From Cohnella xylanilytica (lineage in GTDB: Bacteria; Bacillota; Bacilli; Paenibacillales; Paenibacillaceae), in NCBI RefSeq assembly GCF_014212175.1, contig NZ_JACJVR010000085.1, positions 1-64,000 on the forward strand: 64,000 nt of DNA. Reading direction: 5' to 3'. Position numbers and translations under genes: made by a program. Below, in pieces: positions 9,138 through 17,630 of this stretch; position 1 is the stretch's first letter; every line of letters begins with the position of its first letter. The notes beneath the pieces are model-generated. The model was not told where the DNA came from, searched no databases, and saw nothing but the letters and a program-made list of their open reading frames with translations.

Positions 9138-10429
9138 TGGATCATGTCCTCCTCTTTGAACGAACGCGTTCTGCTGTAATTCCAGAGCGAGAACCCGGCG
9201 ATCAGAATGAAGATGATGAGCCCCAGCGTCGAAGCCATGTTGAAGCGCTCCTGGCTCAGCGTCAGCTTATACAGCCACGTGACGAGCAGGTCGGTCGCCC
9301 CGGCGTATTGATAGTCGCCGACGACCGGGCTGCCGCTCGTCAGCAGGTAGATGGCGTTGAAGTTGTTGATGTTGCCCGCGAACTGCGTGATCAGGATCGG
9401 CGCCGTGGAGAACAGCACCATCGGCAGCGTAATGATGCGGAACCGCTGGAAGATCGAAGCGCCGTCCACTTCCGCCGCTTCGTACAGGTCGCGCGGAATC
9501 GAGGTCAGGACGCCCATGATCAGAATCATCGACACCGGAATGCCGACCCACATGTTCGTGAGAATGACGGTTCCCCGAGCCCACATCGGATCGGACAGCC
9601 ACGGGATGCGGTCGAAGCCGAGCGCCATCAGGTATTGGTTGATCGGGCCGAACTGGCCGTTGAACAGGTTCCTCATGACGAGCAGCGAGATCAGCTGCGG
9701 AATGGCGTACGGGATGACGAGAATCGTCCTCCACATCCCCTTCAGTCGAATCTCCTTCTGCTGGATGATCATCGCGACGAGGAAGCCGCCGAAGTAGGTC
9801 GTAACCGTGGACAGAATCGCCCAGACGATCGTCCAGATGAGAACCCCGTAGAACGTATGGCTCCACGACTTCAGCGTCAGAAGCTGCTTGAACGTATCGA
9901 AGCCGACCCAGTCGACCAGCTTGGCCGGCGGGATGTGATCGGGCGACGAGTAGTTCGTGAAGGCGATCATCATCCCGAAGACGATCGGCATGATCGTCAG
10001 GAACAGAATGCCGAGCGACGGCAGGATGAGGAACACTTCGGCGAATTTCTTGTTGGCTATATACTGAAGGGACTCCCGGAAGCTGTTCGCCGGCTTTCCT
10101 TGCTCCCATCTCTTTCCGGTCTGGTAAGCGTCCCTAATGTTCAAGGCGTAGGCGATCACGCACAACGTGAGGAAAATCAGAGTGATAAGACCTTCGATCA
10201 TCAGGAAGATGGAATGGTCGTATTCGGCGACGCCCGGCTTCCGCGGCGTCTCCCCGAGCGTGGCGAGGCCCCACATGGCATGGCCCAGGCGGGTGGAGAA
10301 GTAAGCGACGGCAACGATCTCGAACGCGAGAAAAATGATTCCTTTCACGAATTGCCTGTTATAGATCTGACCGAGTCCCAAGGACAGCGCCGACAATATG
10401 GCGGCAACGGAAGCTCTCTTCTGCGGCAT
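9134..10429 (-). CDS. Carbohydrate ABC transporter permease (MalF-like)
   Basis: The 431-residue subunit resembles MalF/MdxF: an extended N-terminal membrane region, a longer periplasmic-side loop, and the EAA loop near the C-terminus (EAAEVDGASIFQRFRIITLP). The ATG at 10429 is chosen because AGGGGAG lies just upstream; the in-frame ATG eight codons earlier has no ribosome binding site and is close to the hairpin at 10466-10495. With the adjacent MalG-like subunit it forms the translocation pore for malto-oligosaccharide-like substrates, judging from the GH13 and GH15 genes in the locus. Confidence 0.92.
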   Translation of the reverse strand: MPQKRASVAAILSALSLGLGQIYNRQFVKGIIFLAFEIVAVAYFSTRLGHAMWGLATLGETPRKPGVAEYDHSIFLMIEGLITLIFLTLCVIAYALNIRDAYQTGKRWEQGKPANSFRESLQYIANKKFAEVFLILPSLGILFLTIMPIVFGMMIAFTNYSSPDHIPPAKLVDWVGFDTFKQLLTLKSWSHTFYGVLIWTIVWAILSTVTTYFGGFLVAMIIQQKEIRLKGMWRTILVIPYAIPQLISLLVMRNLFNGQFGPINQYLMALGFDRIPWLSDPMWARGTVILTNMWVGIPVSMILIMGVLTSIPRDLYEAAEVDGASIFQRFRIITLPMVLFSTAPILITQFAGNINNFNAIYLLTSGSPVVGDYQYAGATDLLVTWLYKLTLSQERFNMASTLGLIIFILIAGFSLWNYSRTRSFKEEDMIQ

Positions 10430-10465
10430 GGTCTCCCCTGTCTCCCTTCGCATAAAACGGAGGAA

Positions 10466-10495
10466 TCACCCGCCGCCCATTCCGGCGGCGGGTGA
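10466..10495 (-). terminator. Intercistronic stem-loop between binding-protein and permease genes
   Basis: TCACCCGCCGCC and GGCGGCGGGTGA form a perfect 12-bp stem with a 6-nt loop between the binding-protein stop (10514) and the MalF-like start (10429). In minus-strand RNA only a weak U-run follows. Such elements commonly stabilise the binding-protein part of the message and reduce readthrough into the permeases. Confidence 0.75.
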
Positions 10496-10513
10496 CGCTC
10501 CTTGCAAGTTCTC

Positions 10514-11845
10514 TTATTGTTTCGCCGTTCCGTTGTTCAGATCTTTGATTTGCTGCGCGGCTGCGTCGAGAGCGGCCTTCGGATCCTTGCCGTTGTCCCA
10601 GATCTCGGTCAGAGCGGCGCCGGCCGGGGACCAAGCGTTGTTCATCTCCGGAATGGACGGCATCGGCTGCGAGTTGTTGAACTGGGCGACGAAGGCGCTG
10701 ATCGCCGGGTCGTCCTTGATCTGCGGATCGTTCTGGGCTTCCGTGTTCGTCGGGACGGAGCCGACGAGCTTGTTCAGCTTGAGCTGCGCGTCCTTGGAGG
10801 AAGCGAAGCGGGCGAACAGCTTAGCCGCGTTCGGATACTTCGAGTACGAGCTGACGTACCAAGCCTTGACGCCGGAGAAGGAGACGGCCGGCTTGTCGCC
10901 GAAGGACGGGATCGGAGCGACGCCGAGGTTGTCGCCGAGAGCTTCTTTGTAGCCGGCCAGCTCCCAAGGTCCGTTCATGTCCATCGCGATGTCGCCCGCG
11001 GTGAATTGGCCGCGCTTGATGTCCGGCGTGATGTCGGCCGCCTTGACCGGCAGCACTTCCTTCAGGCTCTTGAAGACCGTCATCGATTGGACGGCGCCGT
11101 CGTTGTTGATGCCGATGTCGTCCTTGTTCGTGCCGTTGTTGCCGTACAGGTAACCGCCCGTCGAAGCGATGAACGGATAGCTGAAGTAGAAGTTGCCGAC
11201 TTCCCACTCGATGCCGAACTTGTTCTTCTTCGCGTCGAGCAGCGTCTTGCTCACGGCGATGACGTCGTCCCACGTCTTGGGAGCTTCCTTCACGAGGGAT
11301 TTATTGTAGTACAGGGCGTACGTCTCGGCGGCGCGAGGGTAGCCGTAGATCTTGCCGTCGTAGGAGACGCCGGTGATGGCGCTCTCGGCGTTCTCGCTCT
11401 TCGTCGCTTCGCCGAATACGTCGTTCTCCAGCACCAGGTTGCCCGTTACGGCGCGGCCCAGATGGTCGTGGGGGAAAATAACGACGTCGGCGCCCAGATC
11501 GGACGGGCCGTCGGTGGAGAGGCGCGTGACCTGGTCGGTCGGAGCGACTTCCGCGATCTCGACCGGCACGCCGTACTTCTCCGTGAACTCGGCCGCGATC
11601 TCGTCGGTGAAGGCGCGCTCGTCCTTGCTCTCCCAGACGAGCAGCTTCGCGCCGTCCTCCGGCTTCAGCTCGTCGGATCCGGAAGCCGCGGAGGATGCCG
11701 GCGCGGATGCGGAAGCGGACGGAGACGGAGACTCGCTCGAGGCGGACGGCGATGCGTTGTTGCCGTTGTTGCCGCCGCAGGCGGCCAAGGATACGGCCAT
11801 CAGCGACAGGGCGGAGATCATCGACAGCGATTTGTTCAGTTTCAC
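10514..11845 (-). CDS. Maltose/maltodextrin-type ABC solute-binding lipoprotein
   Basis: The 443-residue protein has a signal peptide with lipobox LAAC (Cys23), a Ser/Pro/Ala spacer to about residue 60, and a family 1 extracellular binding fold resembling MalE/MdxE (KLLVWESKDERAF start, GKIYGYPRAAETYALYYNKSL, FTAGDIAMDMNGPWEL). It captures alpha-gluco-oligosaccharides outside the membrane and delivers them to the two permeases. The start is GTG at 11845 with AGAGGGG about 9 nt upstream. It is the first gene of the operon; its promoter and LacI-type operators lie in the divergent region to 12314. Confidence 0.92.
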   Translation of the reverse strand: MKLNKSLSMISALSLMAVSLAACGGNNGNNASPSASSESPSPSASASAPASSAASGSDELKPEDGAKLLVWESKDERAFTDEIAAEFTEKYGVPVEIAEVAPTDQVTRLSTDGPSDLGADVVIFPHDHLGRAVTGNLVLENDVFGEATKSENAESAITGVSYDGKIYGYPRAAETYALYYNKSLVKEAPKTWDDVIAVSKTLLDAKKNKFGIEWEVGNFYFSYPFIASTGGYLYGNNGTNKDDIGINNDGAVQSMTVFKSLKEVLPVKAADITPDIKRGQFTAGDIAMDMNGPWELAGYKEALGDNLGVAPIPSFGDKPAVSFSGVKAWYVSSYSKYPNAAKLFARFASSKDAQLKLNKLVGSVPTNTEAQNDPQIKDDPAISAFVAQFNNSQPMPSIPEMNNAWSPAGAALTEIWDNGKDPKAALDAAAQQIKDLNNGTAKQ

Positions 11846-11907
11846 TTTTTGTTTTCCCCTCTCTTTTGGTTACTCTTCGGGTTACGAATCGGTTGGACGC
11901 GATTGCG

Positions 11908-11917
11908 CAAACGTTTG
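11908..11917. promoter_or_regulatory. LacI-type operator 1 (CAAACGTTTG)
   Basis: A perfect 10-bp palindrome with central CG, in the 5' leader of the binding-protein operon about 63 bp before its GTG start. It matches the site at 11995-12004 exactly. Confidence 0.75.
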
Positions 11918-11994
11918 AATTCTTAGGGAAAACCAAGGCTCGAAACGGCTCGAAATCGGCCGAAATCCTTGATTCCTCAAGGGGAAAAGCCCCT

Positions 11995-12004
11995 CAAACG
12001 TTTG
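11995..12004. promoter_or_regulatory. LacI-type operator 2 (CAAACGTTTG)
   Basis: Same 10-bp palindrome as operator 1, 87 bp away, 26 bp downstream of the promoter -10 element on the minus strand, so bound repressor could block elongation or loop to the other sites. Confidence 0.75.
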
Positions 12005-12029
12005 GAAGCGCTTCACGCCTCGCCCTTAT

Positions 12030-12057
12030 ACTATACATCATTTCAAGCGATTGTAAA
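12030..12057 (-). promoter_or_regulatory. Sigma-A promoter of the binding-protein/permease/GH13 operon
   Basis: On the minus strand, TTTACA (-35, 12052-12057) is followed after 16 nt by TATAGT (-10, 12030-12035). The operator at 12051-12070 overlaps the -35 element, a repressor-blocking arrangement. Confidence 0.7.
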
Positions 12058-12070
12058 AACGTTTGCACAA
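12051..12070. promoter_or_regulatory. LacI-type operator 3 overlapping the -35 box
   Basis: A 20-bp near-perfect palindrome centred on CG (core AAACGTTT at 12057-12064 with outer TTGT and ACAA pairs). Its overlap with the -35 box predicts direct repression of the transport operon. Confidence 0.75.
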
Positions 12071-12282
12071 ACAAATCCGTTGAGAAGCGAAGGGGTATCT
12101 TCGTTTTTCGCTTGTTTTCTCCGTTTTTCTAATCGATTCGTCGTTGCCTTGAAATCATCCCTTCCTATTAATAAAGGCCTTCCCGTGCATCCGATGCACC
12201 CGTCCGCGCCTTCTCCGGTGCAAAAGCACCCGTTTACAACGGATGGATGTTCATGTAACATTAAGTGAAGATCAAGCCAGTT

Positions 12283-12292
12283 CAAACGGTTG
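12283..12292. promoter_or_regulatory. LacI-type operator 4 before the regulator gene (CAAACGGTTG)
   Basis: A one-mismatch version of the CAAACGTTTG site, 23 bp before the regulator's ATG, suggesting autoregulation. Confidence 0.6.
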
Positions 12293-12314
12293 CATAACCT
12301 GTGGAGGTTCAACT

Positions 12315-13346
12315 ATGGCTGTCACTATCAAAGATGTCGCCAAGAAGGCGGGCGTATCCCCTTCCACCGTATCCCGGGTGCTGTCCAATCATCCGCGGAT
12401 CAGCCGGGAGACCGCCCGGAAGGTCAAGGAGATCATGGACGAGATGGGCTACCACTCCAATATTATGGCCCGCAGCCTCGTATCCAATAAGACGTATACG
12501 CTCGGAATGATCCTTCCCCGTCCGGCGGAAGAGCTGTTCCAGAACCACTTCTTCGCGGAGAACATCCGCGGGATCACGACGCAGGCGTCCCGCAACGGCT
12601 ACGATCTGCTGATGACGGCCGGCCACTCCGAGCAGGGAGAGCTGGAAGCGGTCACCCGTCTCGTGAAGGGCCGAAGGGTCGACGGTATCATTTTGCTGCA
12701 ATCGCGGCGGAACGATCCCATTATTCATTTTTTGCAAAAGGAAGCGTTTCCTTTTATCATCATCGGCCATTACGCCGACGACGAAGACATCCTGTGCGTG
12801 GACAACGACAACGTGCAGGCGGCGTTCGACGCGACCCAGCATCTGATCTCGCAAGGCCACGAGCGCATCGGCTTCGTCAGCGGGCCGCCGAACCTGACGG
12901 TCTCCCAGGATCGGCTCGAAGGGTACAAGAAGGCGATGGAGGAGAACGGGCTGCGCATGCTGCCCGAGTGGATCGTGGAAGGGGAGTTCCTGCAGGAGAG
13001 CGGCTACCGCGCGATGAGCTTCTTCATGAACTTGCCCGAGCGGCCTACCGCGCTCGTCGTCGTGGACGACCTGGTCACGTTCGGCGTCCTTCGCGGGCTG
13101 ACCGAGCTCGGCTTCCGCGTTCCGGACGACCTCAGCCTCGTCAGCTTCAACAACATCTCGCTGGCCGAGCTGTCGAGTCCGCCGCTGAGCAGCATCGACA
13201 TCGGCATCTACCAGCTGGGCTACATGGCCTCGCAGCTGCTGATCCGGTACATTCAGGGCGACAAGCCGCAGCAGATGCGCGTCATCGTGCCGCACCGGCT
13301 GATCGTTCGCGAATCGTCTCTCAAAACCCTATCCAGATGGAGCTGA
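12315..13346 (+). CDS. LacI-family regulator of alpha-glucan use (MalR-like)
   Basis: The 343-residue repressor begins MAVTIKDVAKKAGVSPSTVS, a canonical LacI helix-turn-helix, with the hinge near residues 45-60 (NIMARSLVSNKTYTLG) and a sugar-sensing C-terminal domain. GGAGG at 12303-12307 fixes the ATG at 12315; the upstream in-frame ATG at 12243 would read through operator 4. It is divergent from the maltodextrin-type transport operon, and four CAAACGTTTG-like sites lie between, so it is the likely local repressor, released by a maltose-type inducer. It is followed at 5 bp by the GH15 gene. Confidence 0.9.
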   Translation: MAVTIKDVAKKAGVSPSTVSRVLSNHPRISRETARKVKEIMDEMGYHSNIMARSLVSNKTYTLGMILPRPAEELFQNHFFAENIRGITTQASRNGYDLLMTAGHSEQGELEAVTRLVKGRRVDGIILLQSRRNDPIIHFLQKEAFPFIIIGHYADDEDILCVDNDNVQAAFDATQHLISQGHERIGFVSGPPNLTVSQDRLEGYKKAMEENGLRMLPEWIVEGEFLQESGYRAMSFFMNLPERPTALVVVDDLVTFGVLRGLTELGFRVPDDLSLVSFNNISLAELSSPPLSSIDIGIYQLGYMASQLLIRYIQGDKPQQMRVIVPHRLIVRESSLKTLSRWS

Positions 13347-13351
13347 ATCCA

Positions 13352-15361
13352 ATGACCCCCAACCTCGATAAGAAGCCTTACCTCATCGACGCCGTGATCG
13401 GGAATTCCCGGTTCCTGGCGTCGCTCCTGAAGACCGGAAGGCTCGTGCGCTTCTGGTGGCCGCACGTCGACTTCCCGCAGCACGCGGACACGATCCGCGC
13501 CGGCATCCGGATGGCCGGACCGGGCGAGCGTACGAGCTGGTTCGATTCCGCCGAAGACGGCTGGGTCCACGAATCCGGCTATGTTCCGCGCACGAACGTC
13601 TACGCGGTCCGCGCTTCGTCGCCCCGTTATCCGGTCGAAGCTTCGACGGAGCTGTACGCGGTTCCGGGCGAGGACGTGCTCGTGTTCGATTACAAGTTCG
13701 CCAATACGGGCGACGCTCCGGCCTCGTTCTCGTTCTTCTTCTACTCGTCCGTCGCCGCCACCGAGAGCCCGTTCTACCACACGACGCAGTTCGTCCCGCA
13801 CGCCGACGCGCTCGTTCATTACCGCCACCGGTATTCTTTTGCGGTCTCGGGTGCAAACGTATGCACAAAATACCAGGCTTGTCACGCCTGGGAAGCGGCG
13901 TGCAGCGGGGAGTTGAACGGCGACGACGTGCAGATGGCTCCGGACGGAGCGCTCGAATGGGCGTTCCGGGACGTCGCTCCAGGTGAGACGGTCCGCCTGA
14001 CCGTCTATCTCGCCGCCGGCCATCGGATGGAGGAGTCCTTGACCGTGCTCGCGCAGGCCAAGGAAGCCGGCGTCGACTCCCTGCGCGAGCGCACCGTGCG
14101 CTATTGGCGCGACTTCGTCGATTCCGCCTCGCCCTGCCCGGTCGACGTCCCGGAAGTCCGCGAGCTGTACGAGCGCTCCGTGCTGGCGATGAAGCTCATG
14201 TCCGACGAGCAGACCGGAAGCATCATCGCCGCTCCGGAATTCGACGAGCACTTCTCCCGCTGCGGCGGCTACGCTTATTGCTGGGGGCGGGACGCCGCGT
14301 TCATCACCACGGCGCTGGATAAAGCCGGTCTGGCGGACATGTCCACCCGCTTCTACGAGTGGACGCTGACCGCGCAGGACGCGGACGGGGCTTGGCAGCA
14401 GCGCCACTATCACGACGGCACGCTGGCGCCGAACTGGGGCTTGCAGATCGACGAAGGCTCGTCGATCCTGTGGGGGATGTACCAGCACTACCTGGCGCTG
14501 CCGGAAGGCGAACGCGGGGAATTCCTGACGCTCGTCTGGGACGCCGTGCGCCGGGGGGCCGAATTCCTCGTCCGGTCGATCGAGGCGGAGAACGGGCTGC
14601 CGATGGCGAGCCGCGACCTGTGGGAGGAGCGTCTCGGCCAGCACACGTACTCGTCCGCGGCGGTGTTCGCGGGCCTTCAGGCGGCCGCCTCCTTCGCCGT
14701 TCTGTCCGGCGAAGCGGAGCTCGCCGGGAAGTGGAACGGCGTCGCCGATACGATCGCCCGGCAGATTACGTCTCTCTGCTGGAACGAGGAGAAGGGCGTC
14801 TTCTACCGCGGCGTGAACCTGTCCGTCGATCGGAAGAGGTACGAGGAAGCGGCCGGTGCCGGCCTCCCCGTCTCGAGCTTCGTCGACGCCAAGGGGTATG
14901 ACCGTTATCGCCTCGGCTTCGACCCGATCGTCGACGTCAGCCTGCTCGGCGTCTCCGTTCCGTTCGCGGTCGTGCCGCCGAACGATCCGCAGGCCGTCCG
15001 CACGGCCGACGCGGTCGAGAAGGCGCTGACCGTGGACGGAGTCGGCGGCATCAAGCGCTACGAGGACGATACGTACATCGGCGGCAATCCGTGGATTCTG
15101 ACGACGCTGTGGCTGGCTCAATATCGGGCCCGCAACGGCCAAGCAGCGGAGGCGCGCCGGCTGCTCGACTGGGCCGTCGCCCACCGCAACGGCGCCGGCC
15201 TGCTTCCGGAGCAGGTCGACCGTCATACGGGCGAGACCGCATGGGTCGTGCCTCTGACCTGGTCGCACGCCATGTTCATTCTGGCGGTCCACCTGATCGC
15301 CGAAGCTCCGGCTGAAGGTTCGGCCGCGGAAGCTGAAGGCGCCGTGCGGACGTCGATCTGA
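13352..15361 (+). CDS. GH15 glycoside hydrolase (glucoamylase / isomaltose glucohydrolase type)
   Basis: The 669-residue enzyme has an N-terminal beta-sandwich (about 1-250) and an (alpha/alpha)6 barrel. Landmarks are the CWGRDAAF substrate-binding region, IDEGSSILWGMY carrying the likely general-acid Glu, and LLPEQVDRHTG carrying the likely general-base Glu, in the order seen in bacterial GH15 enzymes. It releases glucose from the non-reducing end of alpha-glucans. No signal peptide is visible, so it probably acts in the cytoplasm on imported oligosaccharides. The ATG at 13352 is preferred over 13337 because GGAG lies 9 nt upstream. It is cotranscribed with the LacI-family regulator. Confidence 0.9.
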   Translation: MTPNLDKKPYLIDAVIGNSRFLASLLKTGRLVRFWWPHVDFPQHADTIRAGIRMAGPGERTSWFDSAEDGWVHESGYVPRTNVYAVRASSPRYPVEASTELYAVPGEDVLVFDYKFANTGDAPASFSFFFYSSVAATESPFYHTTQFVPHADALVHYRHRYSFAVSGANVCTKYQACHAWEAACSGELNGDDVQMAPDGALEWAFRDVAPGETVRLTVYLAAGHRMEESLTVLAQAKEAGVDSLRERTVRYWRDFVDSASPCPVDVPEVRELYERSVLAMKLMSDEQTGSIIAAPEFDEHFSRCGGYAYCWGRDAAFITTALDKAGLADMSTRFYEWTLTAQDADGAWQQRHYHDGTLAPNWGLQIDEGSSILWGMYQHYLALPEGERGEFLTLVWDAVRRGAEFLVRSIEAENGLPMASRDLWEERLGQHTYSSAAVFAGLQAAASFAVLSGEAELAGKWNGVADTIARQITSLCWNEEKGVFYRGVNLSVDRKRYEEAAGAGLPVSSFVDAKGYDRYRLGFDPIVDVSLLGVSVPFAVVPPNDPQAVRTADAVEKALTVDGVGGIKRYEDDTYIGGNPWILTTLWLAQYRARNGQAAEARRLLDWAVAHRNGAGLLPEQVDRHTGETAWVVPLTWSHAMFILAVHLIAEAPAEGSAAEAEGAVRTSI

Positions 15362-15363
15362 CG

Positions 15364-15414
15364 CGAAGGAGCCCCGGGGAGCGCCGCTTGATGCGGCGCT
15401 CCGGGGCTCCTTCG
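15364..15414. terminator. Long terminator hairpin between convergent genes
   Basis: CGAAGGAGCCCCGG and CCGGGGCTCCTTCG, extended inward by AGCGCCGC/GCGGCGCT with a 2-nt bulge, form a stem of about 22 bp with a 5-nt loop. It lies between the convergent GH15 and hydrolase genes and can serve both strands. Confidence 0.85.
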
Positions 15415-15429
15415 TCTTCGCTGCGTGCG

Positions 15430-16254
15430 TCAGATGCTCCAATGATGCCATTCCTGCTGACGCTGTTCGTAGCCGCCGAGCCAATCGGCCGTGGCTTTGA
15501 ACAGCTCTTTTTTATGCTCGCCGCGGGTGAACGTGTGGTCGGCCTGGAAGACGATCACCTTCTCGCAGCGTCCTTCGCCTCTTAGCCAGAACGTCTTCTC
15601 CAGCAGGAACGTATAGTCGACCGGAATCGTCTCGTCGCCCGTGCCGTGCACGATCAGCACGTCGCCCGAGAACTTCTGCGTCTCCTGGAACGGCTGGTGC
15701 CGGAGCAGCGCGTCGAAGAACGACGGGGTCAGCGAGTAGCCGAGGTAGTCGGCCGAGCCCCTCGTCACCGCCTCGTCGTACGTCTTCCTGCCGACGATGC
15801 GCAGAATGTCGTTGAACGGGTAGCCGACCGGCGCCCACAGCACGAGCGACTTGACTCTCCGGTCGCGGACCGCGGTCAGCAGCGCGACGGCTCCGCCGAG
15901 GCTGTGGCCGAGCAGGGTCACCCGAAGCGGATCGACGAAGTCGAGCGCCAGCGCGTAGTCCAGCACCGTGCGCGTCTGCTCGATCATCGAGTCGAGCCCG
16001 TGCTCCCCGTACACGCCCTCGCTCTCGCCGCAGCCCGCGAAGTCGAAGCGGATGACGACGTTGCCCTGCTCCGCGAGCTCCCTCGCCGCCAGCACGAACA
16101 GCCGGTCCACGCCGATCCGGCTTCCGACGAAGCCGTGGTTGATGATGACGAGCGGCCACCTCCGGTCGCCCATCGAGCTTGCCTTCTGCGGCGGATAGTG
16201 GATTGTCGCCGCCAGCGCCAGTCCCTCGTGCCGAATCGTGAGCGTGTGTATCAT
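15430..16254 (-). CDS. Alpha/beta hydrolase (cinnamoyl/feruloyl-esterase-like)
   Basis: The 274-residue serine hydrolase has the oxyanion segment NHGFVGSR (about 39-46), nucleophile elbow GHSLGG (about 115-120), acid residue in GTGDETIP and catalytic His in ADHTF. The layout and the RFDFAGCGESEG segment resemble cinnamoyl/feruloyl esterases of Firmicutes (Lactobacillus and rumen Est1E type), which split hydroxycinnamate esters of plant cell walls. No signal peptide is seen, so it should be intracellular. AGGAGGT precedes the ATG. The neighbouring genes do not define the substrate; the feruloyl activity is inferred from similarity by eye. Confidence 0.85.
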   Translation of the reverse strand: MIHTLTIRHEGLALAATIHYPPQKASSMGDRRWPLVIINHGFVGSRIGVDRLFVLAARELAEQGNVVIRFDFAGCGESEGVYGEHGLDSMIEQTRTVLDYALALDFVDPLRVTLLGHSLGGAVALLTAVRDRRVKSLVLWAPVGYPFNDILRIVGRKTYDEAVTRGSADYLGYSLTPSFFDALLRHQPFQETQKFSGDVLIVHGTGDETIPVDYTFLLEKTFWLRGEGRCEKVIVFQADHTFTRGEHKKELFKATADWLGGYEQRQQEWHHWSI

Positions 16255-16476
16255 AAGCGGACCTCCTATAATTCCTTTAATTCCGATTAAATTAGTATGT
16301 ATTAAATCCTATCATTGATGGCTTATCTCTGTCAATACTTCCATCGGGCTATCCTTTTCCGCTGCATCCCCTCTTCGCCCCGTTCTTCCGCATCGGGAGA
16401 CGTCCCAATGGGTATCCTATCCAACGATAGGCGGACGAATACCGCGTTCCGCGCCCGAAGAATGGAGGATGTCCCG

Positions 16477-16596
16477 ATGGAAGCATTCGTCGACTGGCTG
16501 TCGCATCACGTCTTGACGGCGATTCTGATCGTCGGCACCGTGTTCGCCGTCGCGTACGTGATCAACAATCGCAAGTCGCTGTTCTGGAAGGAGTAG
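16477..16596 (+). CDS. Small single-pass membrane protein (39 aa)
   Basis: A 39-residue peptide with one hydrophobic helix (about residues 10-28, VLTAILIVGTVFAVAYVI) and a basic C-terminus (NNRKSLFWKE), suggesting an N-out/C-in single-pass protein. GGAGG at 16464-16468 sits 8 nt before this ATG; an in-frame ATG at 16462 overlaps that site and is less likely. A longer upstream frame exists but has no ribosome binding site. Function is unknown. Confidence 0.65.
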   Translation: MEAFVDWLSHHVLTAILIVGTVFAVAYVINNRKSLFWKE

Positions 16597-16620
16597 CCGC
16601 GAGCCCGCGTTCAACGCCGA

Positions 16621-16660
16621 AACCGCCTCGGCCGCTCCCCGGAGGGGCGGCGAGACGGTT
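16621..16660. terminator. Hairpin between convergent small-protein and HEAT-repeat genes
   Basis: AACCG-CTCG-CCGC and its near complement ending GACGGTT form an imperfect stem of about 16 bp with one bulge. Its position between convergent stop codons fits a terminator; no long U-run follows on either strand. Confidence 0.55.
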
Positions 16661-16673
16661 CGATTGCGCAGGT

Positions 16674-17312
16674 CTATTGGGCGGCTTTCACCAGCTTCTT
16701 CGCCGCCTTTTGCACGGAGCTTATGGGATGATTTGCGTAATCATACCCATACATCAACACTTCGACCGCCAAATCCGGAGAGACCTTCGCAATTCCAATC
16801 ATGGCGGATAACAGCTTGGATAGATATTTATCGCCTAATTCCATAAGTCCCTTCTTCAAAATCGGAAGGATCTTGCGGGCTTCTTCTTCCCCGCAGGATG
16901 CCGCATTCCCCAGACATTGTATCGAATAGTCTCTTACAAGGGTGCTTGAATCCGTAAACATCCGTTCCTGGATGATATCAAGCGCAGCGATAATCCGACC
17001 GGGTATAAGAGGACTCAGGAAGGCGACGGCATGCATGGATTCCCATCGCACCCGCGTATTTTTGTGATTGATCGCCGAGAGGAGCTGCTCGGCATACGGC
17101 GTAACGAAGCGGGGGTGAGTTTCCGCTACTTTCGTCATTACTTCAGCGCAATCTCCTGCGAGCCTCAGGTCTTTATGCCCCAGGCCTTCTGCAATTTGCT
17201 CTAATAGACCGGGACTTTCTTTGCACATTAAAGCTGCATTCTCATTCGATTGCTGCGTCGAATCCCCCATCTGCGAGGATAACTTCGACAGGATAGATTC
17301 GTTCTCTTCCAC
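16674..17312 (-). CDS. HEAT-repeat (alpha-solenoid) protein
   Basis: The 212-residue protein is almost wholly helical, with repeats that fit HEAT motifs: DLRLAGDCAEVMTKVAETHP, NTRVRWESMHAVAFL, STLVRDYSIQCLGNAAS, SSVQKAAKKLVKAAQ. HEAT solenoids bind proteins or nucleic acids; no catalytic site is visible. The only start in frame after a TAG is GTG at 17312, with AGGAG about 12 nt upstream. It is the third gene of an apparent P450-peptide-HEAT operon, 126 bp after the peptide gene. Its base composition is lower in GC than the purine or sugar genes, as is that of its neighbours up to 21.3 kb. Confidence 0.7.
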   Translation of the reverse strand: MEENESILSKLSSQMGDSTQQSNENAALMCKESPGLLEQIAEGLGHKDLRLAGDCAEVMTKVAETHPRFVTPYAEQLLSAINHKNTRVRWESMHAVAFLSPLIPGRIIAALDIIQERMFTDSSTLVRDYSIQCLGNAASCGEEEARKILPILKKGLMELGDKYLSKLLSAMIGIAKVSPDLAVEVLMYGYDYANHPISSVQKAAKKLVKAAQ

Positions 17313-17438
17313 CGAACGTTCACGCTCCTAGGTTTCTTCCTCCGTTTATTGTATCCCGCTTCCATCAAGCATGCCAGTTTGCGCGAGCGGCTATCAGCTA
17401 GTACAGCCCAAGAGCCGAGCTCCCGGCAGATACAGCAA

Positions 17439-17630
17439 TTACAATAATCGTTCGACATCCGGAGGATCGGATAGGCTGCCGTCATCGCTGCCGCCCGTCA
17501 TTCCAAGAACGACGGATAGGCCGTCGACATCCGGCGGATCGGTATGGCTTCCCCCCGCTTGGAGATGATAACCGGCTAGTAGGAAGAGTGCCGCCATTGC
17601 GCATCTTACGGCGACTTGCTTCGCCTTCAT
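17439..17630 (-). CDS. Small secreted peptide precursor with two DPPDV repeats
   Basis: A 63-residue product starts at ATG 17630, overlapping the P450 stop by 4 nt (ATGA), with a strong AGGAGG 10 nt upstream inside the P450 gene. It has a basic N-terminus and hydrophobic core (KQVAVRCAMAALFLLAGYHL) like a signal peptide, then two copies of S-x-(S/T)-DPPDV-(D/E), encoded by direct DNA repeats at 17452-17477 and 17524-17549 with 72-bp spacing. This layout, export signal plus repeated short hydrophilic segments, resembles Phr/NprX/AloP-type signalling prepeptides; B. cereus NprX yields the similar SKPDIVG. No matching RRNPP receptor gene is adjacent. A P450-modified ribosomal peptide is an alternative, but aromatic residues are nearly absent from the repeats. 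Confidence 0.72.
   Translation of the reverse strand: MKAKQVAVRCAMAALFLLAGYHLQAGGSHTDPPDVDGLSVVLGMTGGSDDGSLSDPPDVERLL

Larger units (their letters stand above)
11846..12314. promoter_or_regulatory. Divergent control region of the alpha-glucan locus
   Basis: This 469-bp gap between the binding-protein operon and the LacI-family/GH15 operon holds a sigma-A promoter and four LacI-type operator sites (listed separately). Apart from these I see no gene in it. Confidence 0.85.

Noticed and set aside
16674-17312. AimR/AloR-type receptor for the adjacent secreted peptide
   Set aside because: At 212 residues it is much shorter than RRNPP receptors and lacks a DNA-binding domain; the repeats look like plain HEAT motifs.
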